Below are positions 24,629-33,475 of a DNA stretch of 64,000 bases, piece after piece. The notes under the pieces are model-generated. The model searched no databases and had not been told where the DNA came from. It worked only from the letters and a program-made list of their open reading frames with translations. The stretch spans positions 103,543 through 167,542 of the forward strand of contig NZ_BBIO01000007.1 in assembly GCF_000739695.1 (NCBI RefSeq), read 5' to 3'. This stretch comes from Tepidicaulis marinus. Lineage in GTDB: Bacteria; Pseudomonadota; Alphaproteobacteria; Parvibaculales; Parvibaculaceae. How positions within the stretch are numbered: position 1 is the stretch's first letter; the number at the start of each line of letters is the position of its first letter. The position numbers were made by a program, and so were the translations under genes.

Positions 24629-25855
24629 ATGGATTTCAACGATACACCGGAAGAAGCCGCCTACCGCGCCGAAGTGCGCAAATGGCTCGATGCCAATGCC
24701 AAGCGCAAGGCAAGCAAGAAAGACACGCTCGAGGCGCTGAGCGGCACAGACGCGCTGCAGCGCGCGAAAGACTGGCAGCGCAAGAAGGCCGAAGCAGGGT
24801 TCGCCTGCATCACCTGGCCGAAGGAATATGGCGGTCAGGGCGGCACCTCCATTCAGTCCGTCATCTATTCCCAGGAAGAAGCCAACTATCTGGTGCCCAC
24901 GGGCTTTTATGACATCGGCCTTGGCATGTGCATCCCGACCGTCCTTGCCTGGGGCACGGAAGAGCACAAGGCCCGCTATGTCGGCCCGGCGATCCGGGGT
25001 GAGGAAATCTGGTGCCAGCTCTTCTCCGAGCCTGCTGGCGGCTCGGACGTTGCCGGCCTGCGCACCCGCGCGGAAAAGGACGGCGATGAATGGGTGATCA
25101 ACGGCCAGAAGGTCTGGACCTCGGGCGCTCATTATTGCGATTACGGCATCGTCGTCGTGCGTACCGACCCGACCGTGCCCAAACACAAGGGCCTGACCAT
25201 GTTCATCGTCGACATGAAGTCGCCGGGCGTGGAAGTGCGTCCCATCCGGCAGATGTCGGGCGAGGCGAACTTCAACGAGGTCTTCTTCACCGATGTGCGC
25301 GTACCCGATAGCGACCGTCTCGGCCAGCCGGGTGATGGCTGGAAAGTGGCGCTGACGACGCTGATGAACGAACGCCTGGCCGTTGGCGGCGGCGGCGGCG
25401 CGGACTGGTCCGAGCTTGTGGATCTTGCCCGTGACGCGGAACTTGCGGATGGGCCGGCCATCAACAACGGCGCGGTGCGCGAGCGCATTGCGCAATGGTA
25501 TGTGGAAACGCAAGGGCTGAAATACACGAAATTCCGTACCCTGACGGCTCTTTCCAAGGGGCAGACGCCGGGACCGGAATCTTCCATCAGCAAGATCGTT
25601 TCCGCGCCCAAGATGCAGGAACTCGGCTCCTTCGCCATGGACCTGCAGGACATTGGCGGCATCATCCGCGACCGCGATATCTCCGCGCAGAACGCCACCT
25701 TCCAGAACCAGTGGTTCGGCGGCGCGGGCTACCGCATCGCGGGCGGCACGGACGAAATCCTGCGCAACATCGTGGCGGAGCGCGTGCTCGGCCTGCCGCA
25801 GGACATTCGTGTGGATAAAAACGTGCCCTTTAACGAAATGCCGAAGGGCAAGTAA
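24629..25855 (+). CDS. Acyl-CoA dehydrogenase, long subunit of tandem pair A
   Basis: A 408-residue acyl-CoA dehydrogenase. The N-terminus DFNDTPEEAAYRAEVRKWL and the segment ITWPKEYGGQGGT are typical. The flavin-contact strand SEPAGGSDVAGL and the C-terminal AGGTDEILRNIVAERVLGLP are intact. The ATG has AGAGGA about ten bases upstream. It is the partner of the preceding gene and the last of the transcript, since a strong terminator lies 23 bases after the stop. The acyl substrate is unknown. Confidence 0.9.
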   Translation: MDFNDTPEEAAYRAEVRKWLDANAKRKASKKDTLEALSGTDALQRAKDWQRKKAEAGFACITWPKEYGGQGGTSIQSVIYSQEEANYLVPTGFYDIGLGMCIPTVLAWGTEEHKARYVGPAIRGEEIWCQLFSEPAGGSDVAGLRTRAEKDGDEWVINGQKVWTSGAHYCDYGIVVVRTDPTVPKHKGLTMFIVDMKSPGVEVRPIRQMSGEANFNEVFFTDVRVPDSDRLGQPGDGWKVALTTLMNERLAVGGGGGADWSELVDLARDAELADGPAINNGAVRERIAQWYVETQGLKYTKFRTLTALSKGQTPGPESSISKIVSAPKMQELGSFAMDLQDIGGIIRDRDISAQNATFQNQWFGGAGYRIAGGTDEILRNIVAERVLGLPQDIRVDKNVPFNEMPKGK

Positions 25856-25877
25856 GCATTTCTTCAACAAGCTGTGT

Positions 25878-25916
25878 AAAAGGCCCGCCTTTGGCGGGCC
25901 TTTTCATTTTTTTATT
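25878..25916 (+). terminator. Intrinsic terminator after acyl-CoA dehydrogenase pair A
   Basis: AAAAGGCCCGCC (25878-25889), TTT loop and GGCGGGCCTTTT (25893-25904) are followed by CATTTTTTTATTTT, a textbook intrinsic terminator on the plus strand. Confidence 0.92.
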
Positions 25917-25977
25917 TTCCCCTAAATCTTCTCTCAGGCACACTTTCAGCACCTGACGGGCCAAGCGGGGGCATTGC

Positions 25978-27396
25978 GTGACACACGAGCATCATCGCCG
26001 CGAGCACGCGAAAGAGTTGCGGGCAAAGCTGCGGCCTTATCTTCCCTATTTTATCATCGCCGCATTGGTCCTCTGGGGCGTTCTCGACCTTTTGCTTTTT
26101 CATGACCGCGTGGACCCGAGCCTCCAGGCGATCGAGGACTCAGGCACGCTCGTCATTGCCACGGTTCCCGGTCCCACCACCTATTATGAGGGCAGGGAAG
26201 GACCGACGGGTTATGAATACGAGCTGACGAAAGCGTTGGCGAATGACCTTGGCGTCGAGGCCGAGTACCGGCTTTTTTCCAGCGTGCCCGATGTGCTTCT
26301 CGCGCTGAAGGAGGGCCGCGCGCATATTGCGGCCGCCGGTCTCACCGTTACCCCGGCGCGCGAGGCGCTTTATGCCTTTTCCCCCTCCTATCAGAGCGTG
26401 AAAGAGATTGTGGTTTGCCGGCGCGGTGGCCCGCGCCTGAAAAAACTGACGGATCTGGCGGATACGGAATTGGTGGTGCCGGCCGGCACCTCCTATGCCG
26501 AGCGGCTGGCGGAACTGCGCGAGAAAAGCCTGGCGGAGAAAGCCGAGTTCATTACCTGGCGGGAGTCGAATGAGACGACGGAAGCCCTCTTCGCGCAGAT
26601 CGCCGATGACGAGATCGGCTGTACCGTTGCCGACACGCCGATCTTTAAGGTCAACCGCCGCCTTTACCCCGAGCTGCGCGCCGCGCTTGACCTCACGCCT
26701 CAGCGCGAGATTGCCTGGGCCTATGCCAAAGAGGCGGTGGTGCTGGGTGCTTATCTGGAAGAATGGTTTGCAAAGAAAAAGAAGGCCGGGCTCATAGAGC
26801 GGCTCGATCACCGCTTTTTCGATTACTTTCCCGAATTCGACTATGTGGACATTTCCCGCTTCCGGCGGGACATCGAGGAAAAGTTGCCCGACTACCGCGG
26901 CGATCTGGAAGATGCGGCAGACCGGTACGGTCTGCCCTGGCACTTGCTCGCAGCCATCTCCTATCAGGAATCCCGTTGGAACCCTTCCGCGCGCTCGCCC
27001 ACCGGCGTACGCGGCTTCATGATGCTGACGCTCGCTACCGCCGAAGAGGTTGGCGTGGAAGACCGGCTCGACCCGGAAGAATCCATTGAGGGCGGGGCGA
27101 AATATTTCGCCGAGCTGATCGACCGTATCCCGGAGGATGTGAAAGGCACGGACCGCTATTGGTTCGCCCTTGCCGCTTATAATATGGGCATGGGCCATCT
27201 TTACGATGCCCGGCTTCTGGCCGAGCGGCGCGGGCTCAACAAAAGCTCCTGGACGGATTTGCGCGAGGTTTTGCCGCTTCTCATGGACCCCAAATATTAC
27301 AAAAGCCTGCGCCACGGTTATGCGCGCGGGCGCGAGGCCCAGCGCTATGTCTCGCAGGTGCGCTCGTATCTCCACATTCTCGAAGGCGTGATTTAG
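25978..27396 (+). CDS. mltF: Membrane-bound lytic murein transglycosylase F-like
   Basis: A 472-residue envelope enzyme that cleaves peptidoglycan glycan strands. It has an N-terminal membrane anchor (about 22-41), a periplasmic-binding-protein-like domain (about 50-285; GTLVIATVPGPTTYYEG) and a C-terminal SLT/lysozyme-like domain. The catalytic Glu is about residue 331 in SYQESRWNP, followed by the GVRGFMMLT motif and an AAYNMGMGHL segment. Domain order and length match MltF. The start is a GTG with AGCGGGGG upstream. DusA follows in the same direction after 80 bases. Confidence 0.9.
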   Translation: MTHEHHRREHAKELRAKLRPYLPYFIIAALVLWGVLDLLLFHDRVDPSLQAIEDSGTLVIATVPGPTTYYEGREGPTGYEYELTKALANDLGVEAEYRLFSSVPDVLLALKEGRAHIAAAGLTVTPAREALYAFSPSYQSVKEIVVCRRGGPRLKKLTDLADTELVVPAGTSYAERLAELREKSLAEKAEFITWRESNETTEALFAQIADDEIGCTVADTPIFKVNRRLYPELRAALDLTPQREIAWAYAKEAVVLGAYLEEWFAKKKKAGLIERLDHRFFDYFPEFDYVDISRFRRDIEEKLPDYRGDLEDAADRYGLPWHLLAAISYQESRWNPSARSPTGVRGFMMLTLATAEEVGVEDRLDPEESIEGGAKYFAELIDRIPEDVKGTDRYWFALAAYNMGMGHLYDARLLAERRGLNKSSWTDLREVLPLLMDPKYYKSLRHGYARGREAQRYVSQVRSYLHILEGVI

Positions 27397-27476
27397 CAGG
27401 AAAAGCGGCAAACCTGCTTAACCCGTGGGGCCGGGCGCGCTTGCCAGTGCCCCTCAAGGCGCGATAGAAGCCCCTC

Positions 27477-28475
27477 ATGAGCCAGCTAAACCGCCTTTTC
27501 TCGGTTGCCCCGATGATGGAATGGACGGACCGCCATGAGCGGTTTTTCCTGCGCCTTATCTCGCGCCATGCGCTGCTTTACACCGAGATGGTGACCTCCA
27601 TGGCGGTGCTGCATGGGGATAGGGAGCGTCTTCTGGGCTTTAACGAGGAAGAACATCCCGTCGCCCTTCAGCTTGGCGGCAGCGAGCCGGCGGAACTTGC
27701 CGAGGCCGCGCGCATCGGGGCGGATTTCGGCTATGACGAGGTTAATCTGAATGTCGGCTGCCCCTCCGGCCGGGTGCAATCGGGCAGGTTCGGTGCCTGC
27801 CTGATGAAGGAGCCAGAGCTTGTTGCGGCTTGCGTCGAGGCGATGCAAAAGGCGGTGACCGTGCCCGTCACGGTCAAATGCCGTCTCGGTGTCGATGAAC
27901 AGGAGCCGGAAGAGGTGCTGCCCGCCTTTACCGCGCGTATGCGCGAGGCGGGTGTGCGCTCGCTCACCATTCACGCCCGCAAGGCCTGGCTGAAAGGGCT
28001 CTCGCCGAAAGAAAACCGCACCGTTCCGCCGCTTGATTATCCGCTCGTTCACCGCATCAAGCAGGAATTTCGGGAGCTGGAAATCATCATTAATGGCGGC
28101 ATTCGCACGCTGGACGAAACCGCCGCCCAGCTTGCCCATGTGGACGGGGTGATGATGGGCCGCGCGGCTTATGAAACCCCTTATGAGCTGGCGGAAGTGG
28201 ACCGGCGCTTTTTCGGCGCGAAGACGCCCGTCAAAAGCCGCGGCGAGATCGTGCGCGGCTTTTATCCCTATCTCGAGCGCCGCCTTGCCGAAGGCGTGCC
28301 GCTTCACGCCATGACACGGCATATTCTCGGCCTCTTCCAGGGCGTGCCCGGCGCGCGGGCCTGGCGGCGGCATTTGAGCGAAAACGCAGTAAAACCCGGT
28401 GCAGGAATATCGGTGGTCGAAGAGGCGCTCTCCTGCGTCGATGATCCGGTTCCCGCTGCCATGACGGAGGCATAA
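27477..28475 (+). CDS. dusA: tRNA-dihydrouridine synthase A
   Basis: A 332-residue FMN enzyme that reduces uridines in the tRNA D-loop. The TIM-barrel start FSVAPMMEWTDRHERFFLR is diagnostic for DusA, and the catalytic Cys is residue 95 in NVGCPSGRV. The FMN-phosphate region NGGIRTLDE and GVMMGRAAYETP is present. Its stop is two bases before the start of the TauE-type exporter gene, so the two are coupled. Confidence 0.95.
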   Translation: MSQLNRLFSVAPMMEWTDRHERFFLRLISRHALLYTEMVTSMAVLHGDRERLLGFNEEEHPVALQLGGSEPAELAEAARIGADFGYDEVNLNVGCPSGRVQSGRFGACLMKEPELVAACVEAMQKAVTVPVTVKCRLGVDEQEPEEVLPAFTARMREAGVRSLTIHARKAWLKGLSPKENRTVPPLDYPLVHRIKQEFRELEIIINGGIRTLDETAAQLAHVDGVMMGRAAYETPYELAEVDRRFFGAKTPVKSRGEIVRGFYPYLERRLAEGVPLHAMTRHILGLFQGVPGARAWRRHLSENAVKPGAGISVVEEALSCVDDPVPAAMTEA

Positions 28476-28477
28476 GC

Positions 28478-29317
28478 GTGGAATTCTTTGCGGATTATTC
28501 GGCCGCCGAGCTCGGCCTTTTCATTGCCGGGCTTCTGGCAACGGGCATTGTCGCGGGCATCATTGCCGGCCTCCTCGGCGTTGGCGGCGGCATCGTCATC
28601 GTGCCGGTGCTCTTTCATGTCTTCACCGCCATCGGTCTTGATGAGGCGGTGCGCATGCATCTGGCGGTCGGCACCTCGCTTGCCACGATCATCGCCACCT
28701 CCATCCGCTCCGTGCGCGCGCATCACAAAAAAGGCGCGGTGGACTGGGCGCTTTTGAAGCGCTGGGCCTTGCCCATGCTGCTCGGCGTTGCCGCCGGTAC
28801 CTCCCTTGCCGCTTATGTGAACGGGGAAGTGCTAACGGCGATCTTCGCAACCGTTGCCTTGCTCGTCGCTTTCAACATGGCGTTCGGGCGCGATGATTGG
28901 CGTTTGGGCAGCGAGCTGCCCGGCACGGCGGGACAGGGGCTTATCGCCGCGATCATCGGCGGGCTTTCTTCCATGATGGGGATCGGCGGGGGAACCTTCG
29001 GCGTCACCGTCATGACGCTTTACGGCAAACCCATTCACCAGGCGGTGGCGACGTCTGCAGGCCTAGGCCTTCTCATCTCCGTGCCGGGCGCCATCGGCTT
29101 CGTCCTTGGCGGCTGGGGCATCGAGACTTTGCCCCCGCTCAGCCTTGGTTATGTCAATCTCATCGGCTTTGCGCTCATCGTGCCGGCAACGGTGCTGGCC
29201 GCGCCTTGGGGCGCTAATCTTGCCCATGCCATTTCGCGCGTCACGCTGGCCCGTGCCTTCGCTTTCTTCCTGCTCATCACGTCCTTGCGGATGTTCTACG
29301 ATCTTTGGGCGGGTTGA
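28478..29317 (+). CDS. Sulfite exporter TauE/SafE family membrane protein
   Basis: A 279-residue integral membrane protein with about eight helices in two repeats, each with a Gly-rich motif (GLLGVGGGIVIVPVL and SMMGIGGGTFGVTVM). This is the TauE/SafE signature, a family exporting sulfite, sulfoacetate or other small anions. The GTG start is preceded by GGAGGCATAAGC, and the gene follows dusA by two bases. There is no sulfur-metabolism gene nearby, so the substrate is open. It converges with the thioesterase gene, with a six-base gap. Confidence 0.88.
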   Translation: MEFFADYSAAELGLFIAGLLATGIVAGIIAGLLGVGGGIVIVPVLFHVFTAIGLDEAVRMHLAVGTSLATIIATSIRSVRAHHKKGAVDWALLKRWALPMLLGVAAGTSLAAYVNGEVLTAIFATVALLVAFNMAFGRDDWRLGSELPGTAGQGLIAAIIGGLSSMMGIGGGTFGVTVMTLYGKPIHQAVATSAGLGLLISVPGAIGFVLGGWGIETLPPLSLGYVNLIGFALIVPATVLAAPWGANLAHAISRVTLARAFAFFLLITSLRMFYDLWAG

Positions 29318-29323
29318 GACCGC

Positions 29324-29752
29324 TCAGCGCGGCTGAATGATGGCCCAGGCGCCGCTTGCGCTCATGAGCAGACGCTCGCCCGCGCGCATTTCCGCCCGCA
29401 AAAAGCAGACGGCGCGGCCCATGCGCAAGACTTCCGCACGCCCTTCGATCCAGTCTCCGGCTTTCGCCGCGCCGATGAAATCCGATGTCAGGCTGATCGT
29501 CGCGCAGGGCTTGCCTTCAAGAGCGTGGAAAACGAGGCTGCCCATCATCGTGTCGGCGACGCTGGTCAACATGCCCCCATGCAGCATGCCGTATGGATTG
29601 CAGTGATGGGCGGCGGCGCGGAAGCCCCAGCAGGCTTTGCCCTCTGCTTCACCGGCACGCTGATAGAGCGGGCCGATATGCCGCTCGAAACTCACAATGT
29701 CCTGGCGTTCCAGATCGATCGGCTCGAACCCGGCCGGGATCTCATCCGTCAT
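29324..29752 (-). CDS. PaaI-type hot-dog thioesterase
   Basis: A 142-residue acyl-CoA thioesterase-like protein of the hot-dog fold. The signature HHCNPYGMLHGGMLTSVADT is intact, with the HGG helix start and the Asp catalytic position. These enzymes release CoA from aromatic or short-chain acyl-CoAs. The ATG at MTDEIP gives the normal family length. A GTG 21 codons upstream, with GGAAG before it and overlapping the phosphohexomutase stop by 23 bases, would add a Lys/Ser/Ala-rich tail and cannot be excluded. It is second in an operon after the phosphohexomutase. Confidence 0.85.
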   Translation of the reverse strand: MTDEIPAGFEPIDLERQDIVSFERHIGPLYQRAGEAEGKACWGFRAAAHHCNPYGMLHGGMLTSVADTMMGSLVFHALEGKPCATISLTSDFIGAAKAGDWIEGRAEVLRMGRAVCFLRAEMRAGERLLMSASGAWAIIQPR

Positions 29753-29792
29753 GGCGCTGCCCCCGCTTGCCGCTTTCACTTCAGATTTTGCC

Positions 29793-31292
29793 TCAGATTT
29801 TCTGGTCGTACTCACCGACTTCCGGCTGGGCGGAAAGGCGCGTGTCGATCTCGGTAAAGATCGCGCGCATGTTTTCCTCCGAGGTCGGGCTTTCTACCAC
29901 CACCACAAGGCCGGGCTTGTTGGAGGAGGCGCGCACAAGGCCCCAGGTGCCGTCTTCCAGCACGATGCGCACGCCGTTGACGGTCACAAGCTCGCGGATT
30001 TTCTGGCCCGCCAGCATCTCTCCTTTGTCCGCCATGGCGGAAAAGAGCGTCACCATGCGGTCCACCACATCGTATTTCTTTTCATCGTCGCAATAAGGCG
30101 ACATAGTGGGCGAGCCCCAGGTCTTGGGCAGGGCGTTTTTCAGATCCGCCATGCTCTTGTCCGGGTTGCGGTCCAGCATGTCGCAAATGGCGATAGCGGA
30201 AAGCGGCCCGTCATCATAGCCGCGTCCGATGGGCTGGTTGAAAAAGTAATGCCCGCTTTTTTCGAAACCGACCAGTGCGTTCAGCTCGTGCGAGCGGCGC
30301 TTGATGTAGGAATGGCCGGTCTTCCAATAATCGGTCTTGGCGCCGTTTTTCAAAAGCACCGGATCGGTCATGAAAAGCCCGGTGGATTTCACATCGACGA
30401 CGAATTGCGCGTTCGGATATTGGGCGGAAAGATCGCGGGCGAGCATGACGCCCACTTTATCGGCGAAAATTTCTTCACCCTCATTGTCCACCACGCCGCA
30501 GCGGTCGCCGTCCCCGTCAAAGGCAAGGCCGACATCGGCGCCCGTTTCCAGCACCTTGTCGCGCAGCGCATGAAGCATTTCCATGTCTTCCGGATTGGGA
30601 TTGTAGCGCGGGAATGTGTTATCGAGTTCGCAGTCGAGCGCGATGACTTCCGCGCCGATGGCCTCCAGCACGCGCGGCGCGAAGATGCCCGCCGTGCCGT
30701 TGCCGCAGGCGGCCACGACTTTCAGCTTGCGCTTCAGGTTCGGCCGGTTCGTCAGGTCCTCGATATAGCGCTCGCGCATATCTTCGATGAAGTGATAGGC
30801 CCCGCCGCTGCGTGTCTTGTAAGTGCCTTCGAGCACGATCTTCTTCAGCCGGGACATTTCATCCGGCCCGAAGGTGAGGGGGCGCTCGACGCCCATTTTA
30901 ACGCCCGTCCAGCCGTTTTCATTGTGGCTTGCCGTCACCATGGCAACGGCGGGCACATCGAGCGCGAATTGCGAGAAATAAGCGACCGGCGACAGCGCAA
31001 GGCCGATATCGAACACCTCGCAGCCCGCGCCCATCAGCCCGTTCATCAGCGCCTGCTGGATCGAGCCCGAATAGCCGCGGAAATCGTGCCCGACGGAAAT
31101 TTTCGGCTCGATACCCATTTCATGGATCAGCGTGCCGAGCCCGAGGCCGAGCGCCTGCACGCCGCGCAGATTGATCTGCGAGGGAAAGAGCCAGCGCGCG
31201 TCATATTCGCGAAAGCCGGTCGGGGCGACGAGCGGCGTCGTCTCGAAGGCTTCGGTATTCGGTTCCAGATCGGCGCGCGGTACGGGCAGCAT
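29793..31292 (-). CDS. Phosphomannomutase/phosphoglucomutase
   Basis: A 499-residue alpha-D-phosphohexomutase that interconverts hexose 1- and 6-phosphates for surface polysaccharide or LPS precursors. The phosphoserine loop VTASHNENGWTGVK, the metal-binding DGDGDR motif and the sugar-binding GFEKSGHYFF loop are visible in the family order. The N-terminal FREYDARWLFPSQINLRG segment is typical of the AlgC/ManB group. No polysaccharide cluster surrounds it. The thioesterase gene follows directly. Confidence 0.93.
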   Translation of the reverse strand: MLPVPRADLEPNTEAFETTPLVAPTGFREYDARWLFPSQINLRGVQALGLGLGTLIHEMGIEPKISVGHDFRGYSGSIQQALMNGLMGAGCEVFDIGLALSPVAYFSQFALDVPAVAMVTASHNENGWTGVKMGVERPLTFGPDEMSRLKKIVLEGTYKTRSGGAYHFIEDMRERYIEDLTNRPNLKRKLKVVAACGNGTAGIFAPRVLEAIGAEVIALDCELDNTFPRYNPNPEDMEMLHALRDKVLETGADVGLAFDGDGDRCGVVDNEGEEIFADKVGVMLARDLSAQYPNAQFVVDVKSTGLFMTDPVLLKNGAKTDYWKTGHSYIKRRSHELNALVGFEKSGHYFFNQPIGRGYDDGPLSAIAICDMLDRNPDKSMADLKNALPKTWGSPTMSPYCDDEKKYDVVDRMVTLFSAMADKGEMLAGQKIRELVTVNGVRIVLEDGTWGLVRASSNKPGLVVVVESPTSEENMRAIFTEIDTRLSAQPEVGEYDQKI

Positions 31293-31415
31293 GAAATCAC
31301 ATCCCCAGTGAACTGATGAGGGGCGCCGGACGGCACCCTGAAAGAGCCGGTAAGATACAGCGAAGCGGCAGCCGGTAACAGGGGCGAAGGCCGCCTTGCC
31401 CGCCGCTCTTTGAAA

Positions 31416-32111
31416 TTATTGTTTGAGGATGAGCCGGCTGCCTTGCACTTCCAGCGAGCGCAATTGCCCCAGAAAGCTCATGCCGAGCAGTGACTGGTCG
31501 AGCCCCTGGCTCATCACCGAGGCGCGGACATTGCGCTGGGTGATCGGCCCAAGTTTGATTTCATCGAGCGTCACGCGCGCGGCAAAGGCAAGTCCGTTCG
31601 CCGTCTGGTAAGGCACGGTGTAGGAAAGCTCCTGCGGTTTGAAGCCGAGCCGGCGCGCATCTTCCATGGTCAGCGCCACATCGCTCGCCCCGGTATCGAC
31701 GAGAAGGCGCACATGCGTGCCGTTGATGAGGGCGTCTGCCAGAAAATGCCCGTTCCGTGTCGAGGCAAGCGTGACGGTGCCCGGCCCTGTTTGCTGCGGG
31801 CTTGCAGGGGCAAGCTCGGAGCGCACCTGCGTGCCGAGCGAATAGAACACGTCCCGGTAGCCATAACCGATGATCAGCCCGAGCGCGATGGTAATCCAGA
31901 TGAGGGCCTGTTTCAGCGCTAGACCCGCGCTGCCCCGCCAGCCGAGTACGAAGCTGCCCCCGACGAAGGAAAGCAGCGCCACAGCGTAAACGAGACGCAT
32001 CTGCGCGTCCTCCTGGCCCAGAACGCCCGGATAACGCGAATGAAGCACATAAATCAGCGCGGCGAGCGCGAGGCCGAAAAGGCCGAGCCATGTCCAGCGA
32101 TTGTCTCTCAT
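31416..32111 (-). CDS. Membrane-anchored retropepsin-like aspartic protease
   Basis: A 231-residue protein with three membrane helices (about 8-25, 40-58, 68-85) and a C-terminal domain carrying the active-site triad LVDTGASDVALT with Asp139. This matches the TIGR02281-type clan AA aspartic proteases of Alphaproteobacteria, which are single-domain, retropepsin-like and presumably dimeric. The catalytic domain would face the periplasm or the membrane surface. The substrate is unknown. It lies 123 bases upstream of the phosphohexomutase on the same strand and diverges from cobA. Confidence 0.85.
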   Translation of the reverse strand: MRDNRWTWLGLFGLALAALIYVLHSRYPGVLGQEDAQMRLVYAVALLSFVGGSFVLGWRGSAGLALKQALIWITIALGLIIGYGYRDVFYSLGTQVRSELAPASPQQTGPGTVTLASTRNGHFLADALINGTHVRLLVDTGASDVALTMEDARRLGFKPQELSYTVPYQTANGLAFAARVTLDEIKLGPITQRNVRASVMSQGLDQSLLGMSFLGQLRSLEVQGSRLILKQ

Positions 32112-32276
32112 GGGGTGAGTGTAGCCTCCAAATTATTGCCGTTTCTTTCCCGCTTTCGGGCGGATTTGAGCCTCCTGCGGTTTTCGTGATGCCGCACAGG
32201 CGGATTTTCCGGTGCTTTCCTGTTAAAGTGCCGGTCTGGCGCCAGTATCGCAGGGGCTTGCAAGGGGGAGGATAAG

Positions 32277-32327
32277 TCATTATTTACGTGGTGCAGCGTG
32301 AATTGATTTAATTCACGCAAATAATGA
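32277..32327 (+). promoter_or_regulatory. Nested palindromes covering the cobA start codon
   Basis: The inner repeat GCGTGAATT (32296-32304), a 5-base spacer and AATTCACGC (32310-32318) is perfect. The outer arms TCATTATTT (32277-32285) and AAATAATGA (32319-32327) also match, with ten extra bases on the left. The outer right arm includes the cobA ATG. The only good ribosome binding site, AGGGGGAGGA, lies just before the structure. The element could be an operator or an mRNA hairpin that controls initiation. Confidence 0.55.
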
Positions 32328-33265
32328 GTGAATTCATGGCGGCAGATATCATTCCTCTTGGTCCTTCTGGGGCGGGCGCGTCCGGTGCTCCGGCGCCTGA
32401 GAAAGGCGCAGAAAGCGCGCTCGGCCGCGCCGCTGAGGGCCTTGGCCTGCCGCGGTTTGAGCTGGGCTGGGTCTGGCTCGTCGGCGCCGGCCCCGGCGAT
32501 CCGGGACTTTTGACGCTCCATGCCTGGAATGCCCTCTCTCAAGCCGATGTGATTGTATATGACGCCTTGGTGGATGAGGCGGTGCTGAAGCTTGCCTCGC
32601 CGAAGGCCACGCTCGAATATTCCGGCAAGCGCGGCGGCAAGCCGAGCCCGAAGCAGCGCGATATTTCCGCCCGCCTTGTCGAGCTGGCCCGCGCAGGCAA
32701 GCGCGTGCTGCGGCTGAAGGGCGGCGATCCTTTCGTCTTCGGCCGGGGCGGGGAAGAGGGCCTGGCGCTCGTCGAAGCCGGCATTCCCTTCCGCATCGTG
32801 CCGGGCGTTACCGCCGGTGTGGGCGGCCTCGGCTATGCGGGCATTCCCGTCACCCACCGCGACACGAACCACGCCGTCACTTTCGTCACCGGCCATACCG
32901 CGAGCGGCAAGGTGCCCGAACATCTCGATTGGGCGGCGATCGCCAAGGGCTCGCCCGTCATCGTTCTTTACATGGCGCTCGCGCATCTGCCGCGCATTGT
33001 CGATATCCTGCGCGAAAACGGACGCAGCGCCGATGAACCGGTGGCGCTGGTGCGCAATGCCACACTGAAAGATCAGGAAACTCTGGAAAGCGATCTGGGC
33101 AGCGTCATCGCCGATATCGAGCGCACGGGCTTCAAGGCGCCGGCCATTGTCGTCATCGGGGAAGTGGTGCGGCTGCGCCAGGGGCTCGATTGGCTGGGCG
33201 CGCTTTCCGGCAAGGTGCTCGATGCAAACCCGCTCGGCCTGAAAGCGGACCGCGACGCGGGATAA
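32324..33265 (+). CDS. cobA: Uroporphyrinogen-III C-methyltransferase
   Basis: A 313-residue SAM-dependent enzyme that makes precorrin-2, the branch point to cobalamin and siroheme. VWLVGAGPGDPGLLTLHA, the SAM loop RLKGGDPFVFGRGGEE, VPGVTAG and GIPVTHR are all present. The catalytic core begins near residue 48; the 46 residues before it are Ala/Gly/Pro-rich and unusual for the family. No ribosome binding site directly precedes this ATG or the ATG four codons later, and both fall in or beside a strong palindrome. It faces a DUF1289 gene convergently with a one-base gap. cobS and cobT follow, so the cobalamin branch is likely, although siroheme cannot be excluded. Confidence 0.92.
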   Translation: MSEFMAADIIPLGPSGAGASGAPAPEKGAESALGRAAEGLGLPRFELGWVWLVGAGPGDPGLLTLHAWNALSQADVIVYDALVDEAVLKLASPKATLEYSGKRGGKPSPKQRDISARLVELARAGKRVLRLKGGDPFVFGRGGEEGLALVEAGIPFRIVPGVTAGVGGLGYAGIPVTHRDTNHAVTFVTGHTASGKVPEHLDWAAIAKGSPVIVLYMALAHLPRIVDILRENGRSADEPVALVRNATLKDQETLESDLGSVIADIERTGFKAPAIVVIGEVVRLRQGLDWLGALSGKVLDANPLGLKADRDAG

Positions 33266-33266
33266 G

Positions 33267-33464
33267 TCAGGTCCGCTCGCGGATTTTAAAGCCCGCCGCT
33301 TTCATGCGCTCGGGCAAGGCGGCCATGATCTCGGCCCGCTCCGGCGCGCTATAGCCGCGCCAGCCGGCAATCTCTTTCAGCTTGCGCCCGCATCCCTCGC
33401 AAAGGCCGCTGCGCCCATCGACCGCGCAGACTCCGATGCAGGGGCTTTCGATTTCTTCCGCCAT
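33267..33464 (-). CDS. DUF1289 small cysteine-rich protein
   Basis: A 65-residue protein with four Cys in a CX3C-X8-CX2C arrangement (residues 9, 13, 22, 25; ESPCIGVC then LCEGCGR) and a conserved WRGYSAPERAEIM segment. This is the DUF1289 family, of unknown function and probably binding a metal or Fe-S centre. It sits 11 bases downstream of cobS on the same strand, a placement that suggests a link with corrinoid or iron metabolism, though nothing is proven. Confidence 0.85.
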   Translation of the reverse strand: MAEEIESPCIGVCAVDGRSGLCEGCGRKLKEIAGWRGYSAPERAEIMAALPERMKAAGFKIRERT

Positions 33465-33475
33465 GGCTCGCCTCT

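Noticed and set aside
23348..25870. An 840-codon open frame on the minus strand opposite acyl-CoA dehydrogenase pair A
   Set aside because: It is the antisense shadow of two unmistakable dehydrogenase genes. Its translation is His/Arg/Ala-rich without any domain, as expected for G/C-rich codon bias.
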